DNA of 64,000 bases, taken from Gambelia wislizenii. Taxonomy: Eukaryota; Chordata; Lepidosauria; Squamata; Crotaphytidae. The notes under the pieces were generated by a model. It did no database searches and was not told the DNA's origin. It saw nothing but the letters and a program-made list of their open reading frames with translations. This document shows positions 52,601-55,160 of the stretch, in pieces. Numbering within the stretch: position 1 is the first letter of the stretch; each line of letters starts with the position of its first letter. Location: contig JAUMIR010000004.1 in NCBI GenBank assembly GCA_030847615.1, positions 98,470,001 through 98,534,000 on the forward strand, read 5' to 3'. The translations under genes and the position numbers were made by a program.

Positions 52601-55020
52601 TGTCAGTGCTGACACGCGTGTCATAGGTTCGCCATCACTGTCCTAGGCAGAATTCTGGTTCCATCCTAATGCAATTTAATTATTTGTTTTAGAATACTCA
52701 AAAGTTGTGCCCCATACATATTTACCAAGCATTCACAGTTAATTTCCCTGCAACACTGTATTTTTAGTGTAAAGGCAGCCACTGACTCAGCAGCATTACT
52801 GCCAACTTTAGTCCATAGTAGAGTCTGCAAAACCAACTTAAATATTCCAACTTTCTCTCAAAGGACAACTCTCTCCCCAACTCACAAAGCATCTCAGTCA
52901 TCACACACTTTCCAGGCATCCAGGAGTGGAAAGCAAATGCTGATGGCAACTGAACACACTAATAAAACAATGACTCATCAGGTCACAAACGTAAAGGATA
53001 AAGCACCTAGCAGTGTATAATCTTCCTGTAAGAAACATCTGGTTTGACACCTGTCAGGACTGGCTTAAATTTAAAGAAGCCTGCTTCTAAAAAGGACTGG
53101 ATATACAGATCTTGAGAGACTTAAACAATTCAAGCATTCCTGGATCAACATCTGCAATGAGTGCACTTAAAACATGGGATACTAAAATTATTTCTCCACT
53201 ACTACTGAAGCAAATGGCACAAAACCTTCCATAGGATCTTTGAATAATAGTAATGTTGAGCTGGCGAACCTGTGGCTTTCTAGATGTTGAACTACTGCTC
53301 CAATCACCTCTCATCATTCATCAATCTGGCCAGGACTAATGGGAATTAGAGCCTGGTATCTGGAAACCCATAGGCTCCCCACTACTCTAATAACAACAAA
53401 AAGTTGTTGAAATATAATGGAAAAGGCTACAGCATTCTAACTACTTTCCACATGGTTGACAGCAAATAGATACCTGTTTTGCAGCAGCAGCTGCCTGACC
53501 CTTCACCTGAGGGCTTTTCCTAGGTCTTCTGCCAAGCATATTGGTTTATGAACAGCCAATGCAGCCTCTTGTTGAGTCCACAGACGTTACCTACAGACAA
53601 TGACATGAATAGACAGTATACAGATATTTGCAGTTAGTATTAGCCCCTTATAGGAGAATATCACAAGAAGAGACCAGCTTAATGCCATTCCCTACTATAG
53701 ATCTTAATTCTAGCAGGCAGCTGGGCACTGTCCTTAGTAATAGCACAAGCAGAAGAGACAGGCAATGTTATTTCCATAAGATATTTCTTGCCTTGTCTGC
53801 TGTTCATAAAGTCAAATAAAGAGATATATTCCAAGACTCACCAATTTATCCACAAGCCAATTCCCAGACTTGGGAATCCTGTCATACGAATAACACCAGA
53901 TTTTGGTTGAGAGGGGAGATGAGCTATAACACACCACATTATTTGTACCCATTAAGGACTTAAATTTAATTTCAGGATATCAAGTTAAACCCAGGAACCC
54001 AAGATGTTCAACTCAGTACAAAAAAAAGGTCTGGTTAGGTGTATGGGTGTGCCCTCATGTTTACATTGTGACTCTCCAACAGAGAACAAGCCCTCAATAT
54101 CTAGTGAGGAATATCCTTTATCCTTACTTCACCGACCCCAAAGGCATCCAAAAGCACTTTCCAGACTCATCCTGGCTCAATTAAGCTTTACACCTGCAAC
54201 TCCAGCAGGAAAGAGGACAACCCTCATTGAGCTTCATTCCCCTGAGGCTCTTCAACCCCCTTCTCCCCTCCATGGCACACAGCAGAATGTAAATTCAACG
54301 GAAAAGAGAAAAAAAATATCACAAATAAATAAACTGATGCATCAACATGATCACATGGTGTGCTTTTCCCAGCCACAAAAACAACTTCCATACACCACCT
54401 ACACACCCACACACTGGGCAGGGAGTTATAGTTCTAAGGAAACTCCGACCAGGTCCTGTCACTCAGCGACTATAAGATGACTTGCAGGTCTGAAGCAGCC
54501 AACACAGACGTCCCCACAGGACTAGATAGACGGAGGGAGTTGTGAGGTCGGCTGACACAAAACACAAGGCGCTCACTCCTTTCAAGGCAGCTGATACGAG
54601 TCTGGCGGGCAGGCACGTGTGAATCAAGGCAAACCGGGTTCAAAAAGAAAAAAAAAAGCCCAGGCTTGAGTACCTGCCCACCCCACCCACCCCCAGTCTC
54701 TCAGGGTTCAGTCCTGCCAGAGGCGGCTAGAAACCGGGAGGAGGAGGAGGAGCTGGGTTATGCTCCGGGTCCACTTAACAACAAACCTTCCCACAGCTGA
54801 GAAGGGGGAGGAAGCGCACCAACGGCCGGCCATCCTTCCCTCCCTCCTCCTCCCCCCTCCCCCTCCGGACAGACCAAGGCGGCGGTTAACGGCGGCGCCC
54901 GACCTAGGCACGCGCTCACCTCCTGCCGCAGCCGACGAGCTCCGCTGGTGCAGACAGGAAGCCGCGGCCCCACAGCCACAGGCGCGCCGTCCCCGCCCAC
55001 TCCGGCTCAGTTAGGGGCTG
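1536..55020 (-). CDS. CC2D1B: CC2D1B gene (coiled-coil and C2 domain containing 1B), 5' and central part; C2-domain exons lie off the left edge
   Basis: I rebuilt one non-coding and 17 coding exons from protein similarity and splice sites. All phases agree and give 722 codons without a stop. Family members (CC2D1A/B, Drosophila Lgd) bind ESCRT-III CHMP4 through DM14 repeats and act in endosomal sorting and Notch trafficking; CC2D1 proteins were also described as binding a serotonin-receptor gene repressor element. Visible here are an N-terminal acidic region (about residues 23-140) and four DM14 repeats (about 142-200, 288-345, 393-455, 567-623), each a Lys/Ala-rich helical hairpin with a core like YKxAAxxAKxxGD. 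The linker at 640-722 leads to the C2 domain, which is outside the window. Human CC2D1B is 858 residues, so roughly 200 more are expected. Adjacency to ORC1 on the same strand supports CC2D1B over CC2D1A. The transcription start is inferred. Confidence 0.93.
1648..3252. other. CC2D1B intron 17, mostly unique sequence
   Basis: It lies between exons 17 and 18. It holds a degraded hAT-like MITE with a 54-bp duplication (about 2,251-2,420) and a short GT run near 3,050. Nothing else was recognised. Confidence 0.6.
2295..2402. repeat. 54-bp tandem duplication
   Basis: Two adjacent copies (2,295-2,348 and 2,349-2,402) of a unit beginning CAATTCCTCAACTAAT differ at two positions. The unit is the terminal part of the surrounding hAT-like MITE (GATTTGCAGTCCAAC). 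Confidence 0.9.
3253..3311 (-). CDS. CC2D1B: CC2D1B exon 17 (59-nt exon)
   Basis: It runs from acceptor CCCTCTTAACAG to donor GTAGGT, phase 0 to 2. It encodes [19 protein letters not shown] and a split Arg codon. It lies 15.2 kb from exon 16 because of the transposon pile-up and is too short for ordinary ORF detection. The SKQFxHxGNVAET motif is diagnostic for CC2D1 proteins. Confidence 0.93.
3687..3776. repeat. DIRS A internal complementary region
   Basis: Bases 3,687-3,736 are the reverse complement of the left element end. Bases 3,737-3,776 are the reverse complement of the right end. Read on the minus strand it gives the two ends joined (GAAGAAGATGGTCAGGTTGC). This is the structure DIRS elements use as template for completing a circular intermediate. 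Confidence 0.88.
3920..5090 (-). pseudogene. DIRS A tyrosine recombinase remnant
   Basis: Minus-strand fragments in several frames match the recombinase of element [19 protein letters not shown] (about 4,880), [20 protein letters not shown] (about 4,690), [10 protein letters not shown] (about 4,450). Around 4,550 a deletion removes the stretch before the first catalytic Arg ([10 protein letters not shown] remains). The C-terminal part holding HxxR and Tyr is frame-broken. It is not functional. Confidence 0.85.
5043..6205 (-). pseudogene. DIRS A gag-like C-terminal half, fused to the RNase H region by deletion
   Basis: The reading frame at 5,789-5,043 contains DIRS gag motifs shared with B ([46 protein letters not shown]). 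It then passes directly to [20 protein letters not shown], which in B lies in the RT/RNase H frame. In B these two points are about 2.5 kb apart, so this is a deletion joint near 5,155. Upstream gag sequence continues to 6,205, where B begins. Confidence 0.82.
6247..6407. repeat. DIRS B inverted terminal repeat, left copy
   Basis: It is the reverse complement of 12,246-12,404 with few differences. Landmarks are TTCTGCGCCTGCGCAGAGCT, CTTCTAGAATCGCTAGGCAG and CCGCCTAAAATCCCCTCAG. Confidence 0.92.
6495..6583. repeat. DIRS B internal complementary region
   Basis: Bases 6,495-6,544 are the reverse complement of the left end and 6,545-6,583 of the right end. On the minus strand this reads as the two termini joined (GAAGAAGATGGACAGGTTGC), which is the circle junction. 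Confidence 0.92.
6735..8654 (-). CDS. DIRS B tyrosine recombinase frame (639 codons open)
   Basis: The recombinase integrates the circular DNA copy. The core-binding part starts about residue 285 ([32 protein letters not shown]). The catalytic part shows the first Arg in [13 protein letters not shown] (about 430), HxxR in [14 protein letters not shown] (about 590) and the Tyr in FISHYRLDS (about 618). The frame ends about 330 bases from the element's left inverted repeat. The first ~280 codons overlap the RNase H region in another frame, a known DIRS arrangement, so the true start is probably internal, near 7,800-8,000. This is the only unbroken frame of the element. Confidence 0.85.
   Translation of the reverse strand: MAGTGQCLVGHALRHSPTGRLSDNGRFDASMGSASRLLGDPRFLEHRRTSSPYQRPGASCSSESIEGLRDPGKGQDGTGADGQHVGHVLHKQAGRHEIPATSPTHTGHMGMVCDEGCISQIHSSARGRKHSCRRTQPFESLHSRVAASQIGHPRPVSNLGVSSSGSFCVPQERPMSPLLLEASSSEVERRRVPVSMVGPVAIPVPSIPIADKGDHHTLSGQSERHPRHTMVASTAVVCNFASVVKPSLHPPYIPSRSAHHSGGQGQTFRPGHFEPDCLEIDPVIHPSDSIPSGSSSVPRQPASLHPDVQAVINAARRPSTRRSYQYKWKKYENFLASRDPSLDRFSILTVLEFLLHLSSADLSLSSIRCYLAAISTEFQTRGLPFPFVDATVKKFLKGFANLHPPVTEPTPSWSLKLVLSQLVRRPFEPTASTDLRLLSWKTAFLVAITSARRASELCALRSDPPYTAFHKHKVVLRPDIFLPKVVSSFHLNQTITLPALMQDPKDDFERTLHLMDVRRALAFYIQRTASHRKSPKLFVSYADSKLGEPISSQRLSKWVTSTIALCYELAKKPLPSRIRGHSTRAVSTSTAFLSGVPLEDICRAATCSSPLTFISHYRLDSRSRNEAAFGKAVLLSSIQ
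7805..9618 (-). pseudogene. DIRS B reverse transcriptase/RNase H, one frameshift and one stop
   Basis: The RT starts near 9,618 ([32 protein letters not shown]). A one-base frameshift near 9,355 leads into [47 protein letters not shown] and the catalytic box FPYIDDWL (about 9,075). RNase H follows: [11 protein letters not shown], then an in-frame TAG at 8,540-8,542, then [13 protein letters not shown] and [19 protein letters not shown]. The two breaks should abolish a full-length product. Downstream it overlaps the recombinase frame. Confidence 0.88.
9615..11965 (-). pseudogene. DIRS B gag-like region, broken by stops and a frameshift
   Basis: The N-terminus at 11,965 has the Cys/His module [35 protein letters not shown] near 11,699 interrupts it, and a frameshift near 11,510 follows. 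The longest open part (11,423-10,083) contains [60 protein letters not shown] and [22 protein letters not shown] at 10,083-10,085 (probably from CGA) ends it, and the same frame continues to 9,615 with a Tyr/Gly/Arg-rich tail ([11 protein letters not shown]). Stops at former CGA codons fit CpG decay. Confidence 0.85.
12246..12404. repeat. DIRS B inverted terminal repeat, right copy (5' end)
   Basis: It pairs with 6,247-6,407. It contains GGAACTGAGGGGATTTTAGG and the palindrome-like CTCTGCGCAGGCGCAGG, and should contain the element's promoter by family precedent. Confidence 0.92.
12423..13110 (-). pseudogene. DIRS A gag-like N-terminal half, cut off by element B
   Basis: The frame starts at [11 protein letters not shown] (13,095) or the upstream Met at 13,110. 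It shows the Cys-rich module [17 protein letters not shown] and [17 protein letters not shown], then [15 protein letters not shown] and Ser/Arg/Asp-rich sequence. It is open for 236 codons until it enters element B. The rest of gag resumes at 6,205. Confidence 0.85.
13681..16202 (-). mobile_element. L1 LINE, 5'-truncated, with target-site duplications
   Basis: It starts with a short poly-T (poly-A tail on the minus strand) and is flanked by an 18-bp duplication with one mismatch (13,663-13,680 and 16,203-16,220, ending TTCAGAATTAT). ORF2 fragments on the minus strand are the RT motif [20 protein letters not shown] (about 16,100), the catalytic AFADDLV (about 15,970), a 260-codon open stretch 15,845-15,063 ([31 protein letters not shown]), and the Cys-rich C-terminus [20 protein letters not shown] (about 14,690). 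It inserted next to the right end of DIRS A. Confidence 0.92.
14582..15845 (-). pseudogene. L1 ORF2 C-terminal fragments
   Basis: Two open stretches (15,845-15,063 and 15,007-14,582) cover the end of the RT domain to the C-terminal Cys-rich segment. They are separated by stops and frame changes, with a further separate piece at 14,528-14,283. The nearby RT motif block at 16,184-15,990 is in another frame. The copy lacks the endonuclease and ORF1 through 5' truncation. Confidence 0.85.
16221..17317. other. Intron 16 segment, no recognised feature
   Basis: This is AT-rich to neutral sequence with a C9 run near 16,670. I see no exon-like segment or repeat I can name. Confidence 0.5.
17318..18091 (-). 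mobile_element. CR1 LINE, 3' end
   Basis: It matches the sauropsid CR1 3' region on the minus strand. The terminus reads TAGAATTGTAGAGTTGGAAG on the plus strand, followed by the CCATCCAGTCCAACCCCCTG block. The coding part includes [32 protein letters not shown] and [20 protein letters not shown]. 5'-truncated near 18,091. Confidence 0.93.
18092..18513. other. Intron 16 segment with a CAG/CTG-rich tract
   Basis: Bases 18,094-18,131 are a degenerate CAG-type triplet tract (GGCAGCAGCGGCAGCAGCAA) just at the CR1 edge. The rest shows nothing I can assign. Confidence 0.6.
18514..18639 (-). CDS. CC2D1B: CC2D1B exon 16
   Basis: It is 126 nt, phase 0 to 0, from acceptor GCTTGTACAG to donor GTAGGT. 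It encodes [20 protein letters not shown] and then [18 protein letters not shown], the conserved segment between DM14 repeat 4 and the C2 domain. Confidence 0.95.
18640..19638. other. CC2D1B intron 15, nothing recognised
   Basis: It contains a G10 run near 19,381 and AT-rich sequence. No transposon or exon was recognised. Confidence 0.5.
19639..19811 (-). CDS. CC2D1B: CC2D1B exon 15, DM14 repeat 4
   Basis: It is 173 nt, phase 1 to 0, with acceptor ATTTTTTCCAG and the non-consensus but usable donor GTTAGC. It encodes [20 protein letters not shown], then [20 protein letters not shown], then VDISK: the best-conserved DM14 unit of the protein. Confidence 0.96.
19812..22665. other. CC2D1B intron 14
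   Basis: It holds a LINE-tail-like repeat at about 20,405-20,560 (CTCGCCCTTCAGCCACAAAG), a weak hAT-like MITE at about 20,907-21,030, a SINE at 21,812-22,045 and a related tail fragment at about 22,378-22,500. The remainder is unremarkable. Confidence 0.55.
21812..22045 (+). mobile_element. tRNA-derived SINE with intact target-site duplications
   Basis: The head carries pol III promoter-like boxes (GCCAGCATGGTTTAGAGG and GGTTCAAATCC). The body has CTCAGCCATGGAAAGCCACT and GGGCAAGTCACACTCTCTCA. The tail is GACTTGAAGGCACACAACAA. An 11-bp duplication with one mismatch flanks it (21,801-21,811 and 22,046-22,056). This SINE family is abundant in squamates. Confidence 0.9.
22666..22861 (-). CDS. 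CC2D1B: CC2D1B exon 14
   Basis: It is 196 nt, phase 0 to 1. The acceptor GATCCCACCAG is moderate and the donor GTAAGG is good. It encodes a linker with [17 protein letters not shown] and a Ser/Glu-rich stretch, ahead of DM14 repeat 4. Confidence 0.9.
22862..23454. other. CC2D1B intron 13, proximal part
   Basis: No recognised element. There are short A-rich runs near 23,330 and 23,375. Confidence 0.45.
23455..23612 (-). mobile_element. Solo DIRS inverted terminal repeat (remnant D)
   Basis: It matches the right end of element A: GGAACTGAGGGGAATGACCG, GGGGCTACTGCCAAAATTCT, TTCTAGAAGGTTCCAAGTG, CTGCGCAGGCGCAGGAATT and CATGAAGAAGATCT. No internal DIRS sequence is attached, so it is either a solo terminal repeat or a fragment cut by the adjacent mariner relic. 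Confidence 0.88.
23627..24832 (+). pseudogene. mariner transposase relic (DD34D type)
   Basis: The decayed transposase is readable in pieces across frames: the N-terminal helix-turn-helix ([20 protein letters not shown]), [20 protein letters not shown], the first catalytic Asp in ITYDET followed by [17 protein letters not shown], the second Asp in [17 protein letters not shown], and the C-terminal [41 protein letters not shown]. At least five stops or frameshifts make it inactive. It begins right after the solo DIRS repeat; terminal inverted repeats could not be fixed. Confidence 0.88.
24840..26296. other. CC2D1B intron 13, distal part
   Basis: It contains an AC microsatellite near 25,600-25,622 and a hAT-like MITE at 25,876-25,998. 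No other recognised feature. Confidence 0.5.
25876..25998. repeat. hAT-like MITE
   Basis: It has imperfect inverted ends (CAGGGATTCTCAACCTCTG against the complement of GAGTTTGAGAACT) and the recurring internal motif CTGGGAGTTGAAGTCCAAAA, seen in several related copies in this window. Confidence 0.55.
26297..26424 (-). CDS. CC2D1B: CC2D1B exon 13
   Basis: It is 128 nt, phase 1 to 0, from acceptor TTCTTATCAG to donor GTGTGT. It encodes FPPIPG, a spacer, and an acidic/Lys-rich coil ([14 protein letters not shown]). Confidence 0.92.
26425..28014. other. CC2D1B intron 12, nothing recognised
   Basis: AT-rich sequence with A10 and T10 runs. A short LINE-tail-like fragment lies near 26,826-26,880. 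No exon or complete transposon was seen. Confidence 0.45.
28015..28087 (-). CDS. CC2D1B: CC2D1B exon 12, end of DM14 repeat 3
   Basis: It is 73 nt, phase 0 to 1, from acceptor CTTATTACAG to donor GTAAGT. It encodes [20 protein letters not shown] and then PVPPG, matching the family consensus. Confidence 0.95.
28088..28701. other. CC2D1B intron 11, proximal part
   Basis: No recognised element before the Tigger-like element that begins at 28,702. Confidence 0.45.
28702..29203. mobile_element. pogo/Tigger-like non-autonomous element 1, with GC-rich tandem core
   Basis: It has terminal inverted repeats CAGTCGTCCCTTCACATTCG and its complement (CGAATGTGGAGGGGCAACTG type), flanked by TA on both sides. 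The core has at least three GC-rich units of about 90 bp built around AAGGCCTTCA and CCCCATGGAGACCTCCCCGG. Open frames in it are side effects of the tandem repeat. Confidence 0.88.
29204..29604. other. CC2D1B intron 11, distal part
   Basis: About 400 bp between element 1 and exon 11. Nothing recognised. Confidence 0.4.
29605..29735 (-). CDS. CC2D1B: CC2D1B exon 11, DM14 repeat 3
   Basis: It is 131 nt, phase 1 to 0, with acceptor TTTCCAAAG and donor GTTAGT. It encodes [20 protein letters not shown] and then [16 protein letters not shown], a canonical DM14 core. Confidence 0.95.
29980..30090 (-). CDS. CC2D1B: CC2D1B exon 10
   Basis: It is 111 nt, phase 1 to 1, from acceptor GCTTTTTCAG to donor GTGAGA. 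It encodes a Pro/Ser-rich linker between DM14 repeats 2 and 3. Confidence 0.88.
30817..31041. mobile_element. pogo/Tigger-like non-autonomous element 2 (225 bp)
   Basis: The inverted ends are CAGCTGTCCCTTCACATTCA and GGAGGGACAACTG at the far side, flanked by TA. There is no tandem core. A one-sided relative with TTCACGGATTCAACCAATCA lies upstream at about 30,436-30,540. Confidence 0.85.
31180..31632 (+). mobile_element. CR1 LINE, 3' end
   Basis: The plus-strand coding tail shows [60 protein letters not shown] and [19 protein letters not shown]. It ends in the CR1-typical short repeat TCTATGATTCTATGA. Heavily 5'-truncated; the 129-codon frame is only the C-terminus. Confidence 0.93.
31660..32700 (-). 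mobile_element. L1-like LINE, rearranged fragment
   Basis: On the minus strand, ORF1-like C-terminal sequence ([40 protein letters not shown]) at 32,511-32,260 is followed, after only a short gap, by RT motifs [20 protein letters not shown] (about 31,960) and [20 protein letters not shown] (about 31,830). The intervening ORF2 endonuclease and early RT are missing, so the copy is internally deleted. This is a different L1 family from the copy at 13.7-16.2 kb. Confidence 0.8.
32701..33359. other. CC2D1B intron 9 remainder
   Basis: A short A-rich tract lies near 32,990-33,010. Nothing recognised. Confidence 0.4.
33360..33435 (-). CDS. CC2D1B: CC2D1B exon 9
   Basis: It is 76 nt, phase 0 to 1, from acceptor TCTATTTTAG to donor GTAAGA. 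It encodes [20 protein letters not shown] and then PPAPQ, the usual end of a DM14 unit. Confidence 0.93.
33436..34617. other. CC2D1B intron 8
   Basis: No transposon recognised. Around 34,424-34,480 a 19-bp stretch (TTCTATTTCATGATATGTG) occurs twice, the second copy with one change. Confidence 0.45.
34618..34742 (-). CDS. CC2D1B: CC2D1B exon 8, DM14 repeat 2
   Basis: It is 125 nt, phase 1 to 0, from acceptor CTTGTTCAG to donor GTGAGG. It encodes the core [20 protein letters not shown] and then KEYMRTGK, a clear DM14 helical hairpin. Confidence 0.95.
34928..35234 (-). CDS. CC2D1B: CC2D1B exon 7 (largest exon)
   Basis: It is 307 nt, phase 0 to 1, from acceptor CTCTGCTAG to donor GTAAGT. It opens with [16 protein letters not shown], the end of a DM14 unit, followed by about 85 residues of acidic, Ser/Glu-rich linker expected to be disordered. 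Confidence 0.93.
35235..36200. other. CC2D1B intron 6, proximal part
   Basis: No recognised element or exon. Confidence 0.4.
36201..37228. mobile_element. Non-autonomous DNA transposon with TATAAGACGAC inverted ends (about 1 kb)
   Basis: The left end reads CACATATAAGACGACT then CCCCCCAATTTTTGAG. The right end is its inverted counterpart (CCCCCAATTTTTGAGGAAA, AGTCGTCTTATATGCCGG). The interior is G+C-rich and built of diverged repeats with GCCAGCCACC and GCCACCTCCCG motifs. It encodes no transposase. Superfamily not assigned. Confidence 0.75.
37229..37999. other. CC2D1B intron 6, distal part
   Basis: AT-rich; nothing recognised. Confidence 0.4.
38000..38131 (-). CDS. CC2D1B: CC2D1B exon 6, DM14 repeat 1
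   Basis: It is 132 nt, phase 0 to 0, with donor GTAGGT. The chosen acceptor is CTTTTTCCTTGAG. A second AG 18 nt inside would put TGA in frame after a phase-0 exon, so it is excluded. It encodes the first DM14 unit ([17 protein letters not shown], then [11 protein letters not shown]). Confidence 0.92.
38132..39559. other. CC2D1B intron 5
   Basis: It includes a hAT-like MITE at 38,945-39,058 and a shorter related piece at about 39,395-39,455 (CATCTGGAGGGTACCAGGTT). No coding sequence. Confidence 0.5.
38945..39058. repeat. hAT-like MITE
   Basis: It has the recurring pattern CTCCAGATGTTTTAGACTAC, CATGGCCAACGGTCAGG and ATAGTCCAATAGATCTGGAG, with partly complementary ends. Confidence 0.6.
39560..39676 (-). 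CDS. CC2D1B: CC2D1B exon 5
   Basis: It runs from acceptor CTTGCTTTAG to donor GTAGGT, 117 nt, phase 0 to 0, 39 residues. It starts [10 protein letters not shown] and continues as an acidic, Ser/Thr-rich spacer of low conservation. Confidence 0.88.
39795..40712 (+). mobile_element. L2/CR1-group LINE, endonuclease-region fragment
   Basis: The plus strand encodes the endonuclease end motif [15 protein letters not shown], then [19 protein letters not shown] (about 39,880-40,040), with later fragments such as [14 protein letters not shown] and [16 protein letters not shown]. Stops break the frame. A CR1 abuts at 40,715. The L2-like 3' tail GAGAAAAGCAGGATATGAAT with an AAT microsatellite appears at about 41,562, so the CR1 may sit inside a deleted L2. 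Confidence 0.75.
40715..41560 (-). mobile_element. CR1 LINE, 3' end
   Basis: Same family as the copies at 17.3 and 31.2 kb. On the minus strand it shows [40 protein letters not shown] and [18 protein letters not shown]. 5'-truncated at about 41,560. Confidence 0.93.
41588..41624. repeat. AAT/ACT microsatellite
   Basis: AATAATAATAAT passes into a TAC/CTA triplet run, at the end of an L2-like tail. Confidence 0.85.
41625..42567. other. CC2D1B intron 4 segment
   Basis: AT-rich; nothing recognised. Confidence 0.4.
42568..43469. mobile_element. pogo/Tigger-like element 3 with GC-rich tandem core (902 bp)
   Basis: The ends are (C/T)AGTTGTCCCTCCACATTCG and the complement ending GGAGGGACAACTG, flanked by TA. 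The core has five to six units of about 60 bp (GTGGCTGCGGGGGCTTCTGA, CTCTCCCTCACCCCCCGCCC) preceded by two longer units with GCCTTTCT and GGCCGGGGAAGGCAG. Long Pro/Ala frames on both strands are by-products of the repeat. Confidence 0.88.
43834..43934 (-). CDS. CC2D1B: CC2D1B exon 4
   Basis: It runs from acceptor TTTTTTCCAG to donor GTATAT, 101 nt, phase 1 to 0. It encodes [20 protein letters not shown] and then an acidic run, continuing the N-terminal region before the first DM14 repeat. Confidence 0.93.
43935..44996. other. CC2D1B intron 3 segment
   Basis: It includes a hAT-like MITE at about 44,147-44,252 (GCTGATGGGAGTTACAGTCT). Otherwise unremarkable. Confidence 0.5.
44997..45533 (-). 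mobile_element. 3' fragment of the zinc-finger-tailed LINE (second copy)
   Basis: It is the reverse-complement counterpart of 58,939-59,476. It is about 540 bp and shares the last part of the RT-linked C-terminus and the 3' end GAATCTTCGTTTGC. Strongly 5'-truncated. Confidence 0.88.
45534..46953. other. CC2D1B intron 3 segment
   Basis: A short hAT-like MITE piece lies near 46,640-46,690. Nothing else recognised. Confidence 0.4.
46954..47183. mobile_element. pogo/Tigger-like element 4 (230 bp)
   Basis: The ends are CAGTTGTCCCTTCATACCTG and GGAGGGACAACTG, flanked by TA. It shares its interior (GGTTTGCTTTTTAGATTATT) with element 2 at 30.8 kb, so it belongs to the same short subfamily. Confidence 0.88.
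47259..47391 (-). CDS. CC2D1B: CC2D1B exon 3
   Basis: It runs from acceptor TTGCACCAG to donor GTAAGC, 133 nt, phase 0 to 1. It encodes the conserved N-terminal motif [16 protein letters not shown] followed by an acidic segment ([14 protein letters not shown]) and a basic Lys/Gly tail. Confidence 0.95.
47748..48430 (-). mobile_element. RTE/BovB LINE, 3' end
   Basis: On the minus strand the RT-distal segment reads [40 protein letters not shown] and [16 protein letters not shown]. The 3' end carries GTTGTTAACTGCCTTCAAGT on the plus strand. 5'-truncated near 48,430. BovB is widespread in squamates. Confidence 0.9.
48431..49530. other. CC2D1B intron 2 segment
   Basis: A GT run lies near 48,522. 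No recognised transposon or exon. Confidence 0.4.
49590..51165 (-). mobile_element. SINE in reverse orientation, split by a 1.3-kb insertion
   Basis: Bases about 49,597-49,680 are the SINE 3' tail (GTTGTGTGCCTTCAAGTCAT on the plus strand). The SINE resumes at about 50,991 (TTTTCTTGGAAAAATCTGTT) and runs to its head at about 51,165 (CACCATGCTGGCTCT). It is the same family as 21,812-22,045. The 1.3 kb between is foreign to the SINE. Confidence 0.82.
49682..50990. mobile_element. Unclassified 1.3-kb insertion inside a SINE, with a foldback at its left side
   Basis: Bases 49,698-49,947 form a foldback: the arms share AATCCTGAAAGAATT, GCTAAGAATCCTATTGGT and meet at the hairpin GATAACTGCTTTCGCAGTTT. 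The remaining kilobase has two to three 60-bp units (CCCCAGCTGCCCCATTGG, GGGAGCTGTTGCT). A 297-codon frame at 50,087-50,980 runs across these units and looks non-coding. I cannot define the ends or the superfamily. Confidence 0.6.
51253..51322. repeat. Three tandem units of about 23 bp
   Basis: CTAAACATGTTTAATTCTGA is repeated three times with drift. Confidence 0.8.
51323..52242. other. CC2D1B intron 2 segment
   Basis: Nothing recognised. Confidence 0.4.
52243..52640. mobile_element. hAT MITE with 8-bp target duplication and internal tandem copy
   Basis: The terminal inverted repeats are CAGTGATGGGCAATC and, at the far end, GGTTCGCCATCACTG. TCCTAGGC flanks both sides (52,235-52,242 and 52,641-52,648), the 8-bp duplication expected of hAT. 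A 118-bp unit starting TGAGGAAAAAACATGTATGC is tandemly duplicated from 52,321 and 52,439. Confidence 0.93.
52649..53473. other. CC2D1B intron 2, start
   Basis: It includes a hAT-like MITE at about 53,262-53,386 (CTAGATGTTGAACTACTGCT, GGACTAATGGGAATTAGAGC). No exon. Confidence 0.5.
53474..53590 (-). CDS. CC2D1B: CC2D1B exon 2, start codon at 53,539-53,537
   Basis: The acceptor TTGTCTGTAG precedes 53,590. A 51-nt untranslated stretch leads to ATG, with an in-frame TAA nine bases upstream that fixes the start. It encodes 22 residues beginning [14 protein letters not shown] and ending in an Ala run, then donor GTATCT. The MLGRRxRK start is typical of the family. Phase at the end is 0. Confidence 0.9.
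53591..54699. other. CC2D1B intron 1 (predicted), nothing recognised
   Basis: No repeat or exon-like stretch identified, apart from an A-rich run near 54,640. Confidence 0.45.
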
Positions 55021-55160
55021 CGCCAAGAGGCCTGGCAACGCGCAGGCGCAGGGGCTTCTTTCGGGAGACCAGGGAGAGGCTGGAAGGGGCGGAGCTTGTG
55101 CAGTGCGGGGGAGGGGGCCGGGCTACGGGCTGATAGGCAGGAGGGGCGGGGCTACCTGCT
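54700..55160 (-). promoter_or_regulatory. CpG island promoter of CC2D1B
   Basis: This is a sharp local rise in G+C and CpG against an AT-rich background. It holds GC boxes of the CCCCGCCC/GGGCGGGG type (for example 54,991-54,998 and about 55,141-55,150) and no obvious TATA box. It covers the predicted first exon and sits where the 5' end of CC2D1B must be. It is a TATA-less housekeeping-type promoter by inference. Confidence 0.75.
54920..55020 (-). other. CC2D1B: CC2D1B non-coding exon 1 (predicted)
   Basis: On the minus strand a GC-rich stretch ends in a good donor (GGCAGGAG then GTGAGCG) at 54,919/54,920, inside the CpG island. The next exon begins at a good acceptor at 53,590 and starts with untranslated sequence, so a non-coding first exon here is the simplest model. 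The 5' edge is not visible and is set by inference. Confidence 0.6.

Noticed and set aside
1536..53590. Assignment to the paralogue CC2D1A
   Set aside because: The protein alone could fit either member, but ORC1 sits next to it on the same strand, which is the CC2D1B neighbourhood.
54700..55160. Bidirectional promoter driving a plus-strand gene
   Set aside because: No plus-strand exon or recognisable coding sequence follows to the right; only repeats and the ORC1 3' end are present.
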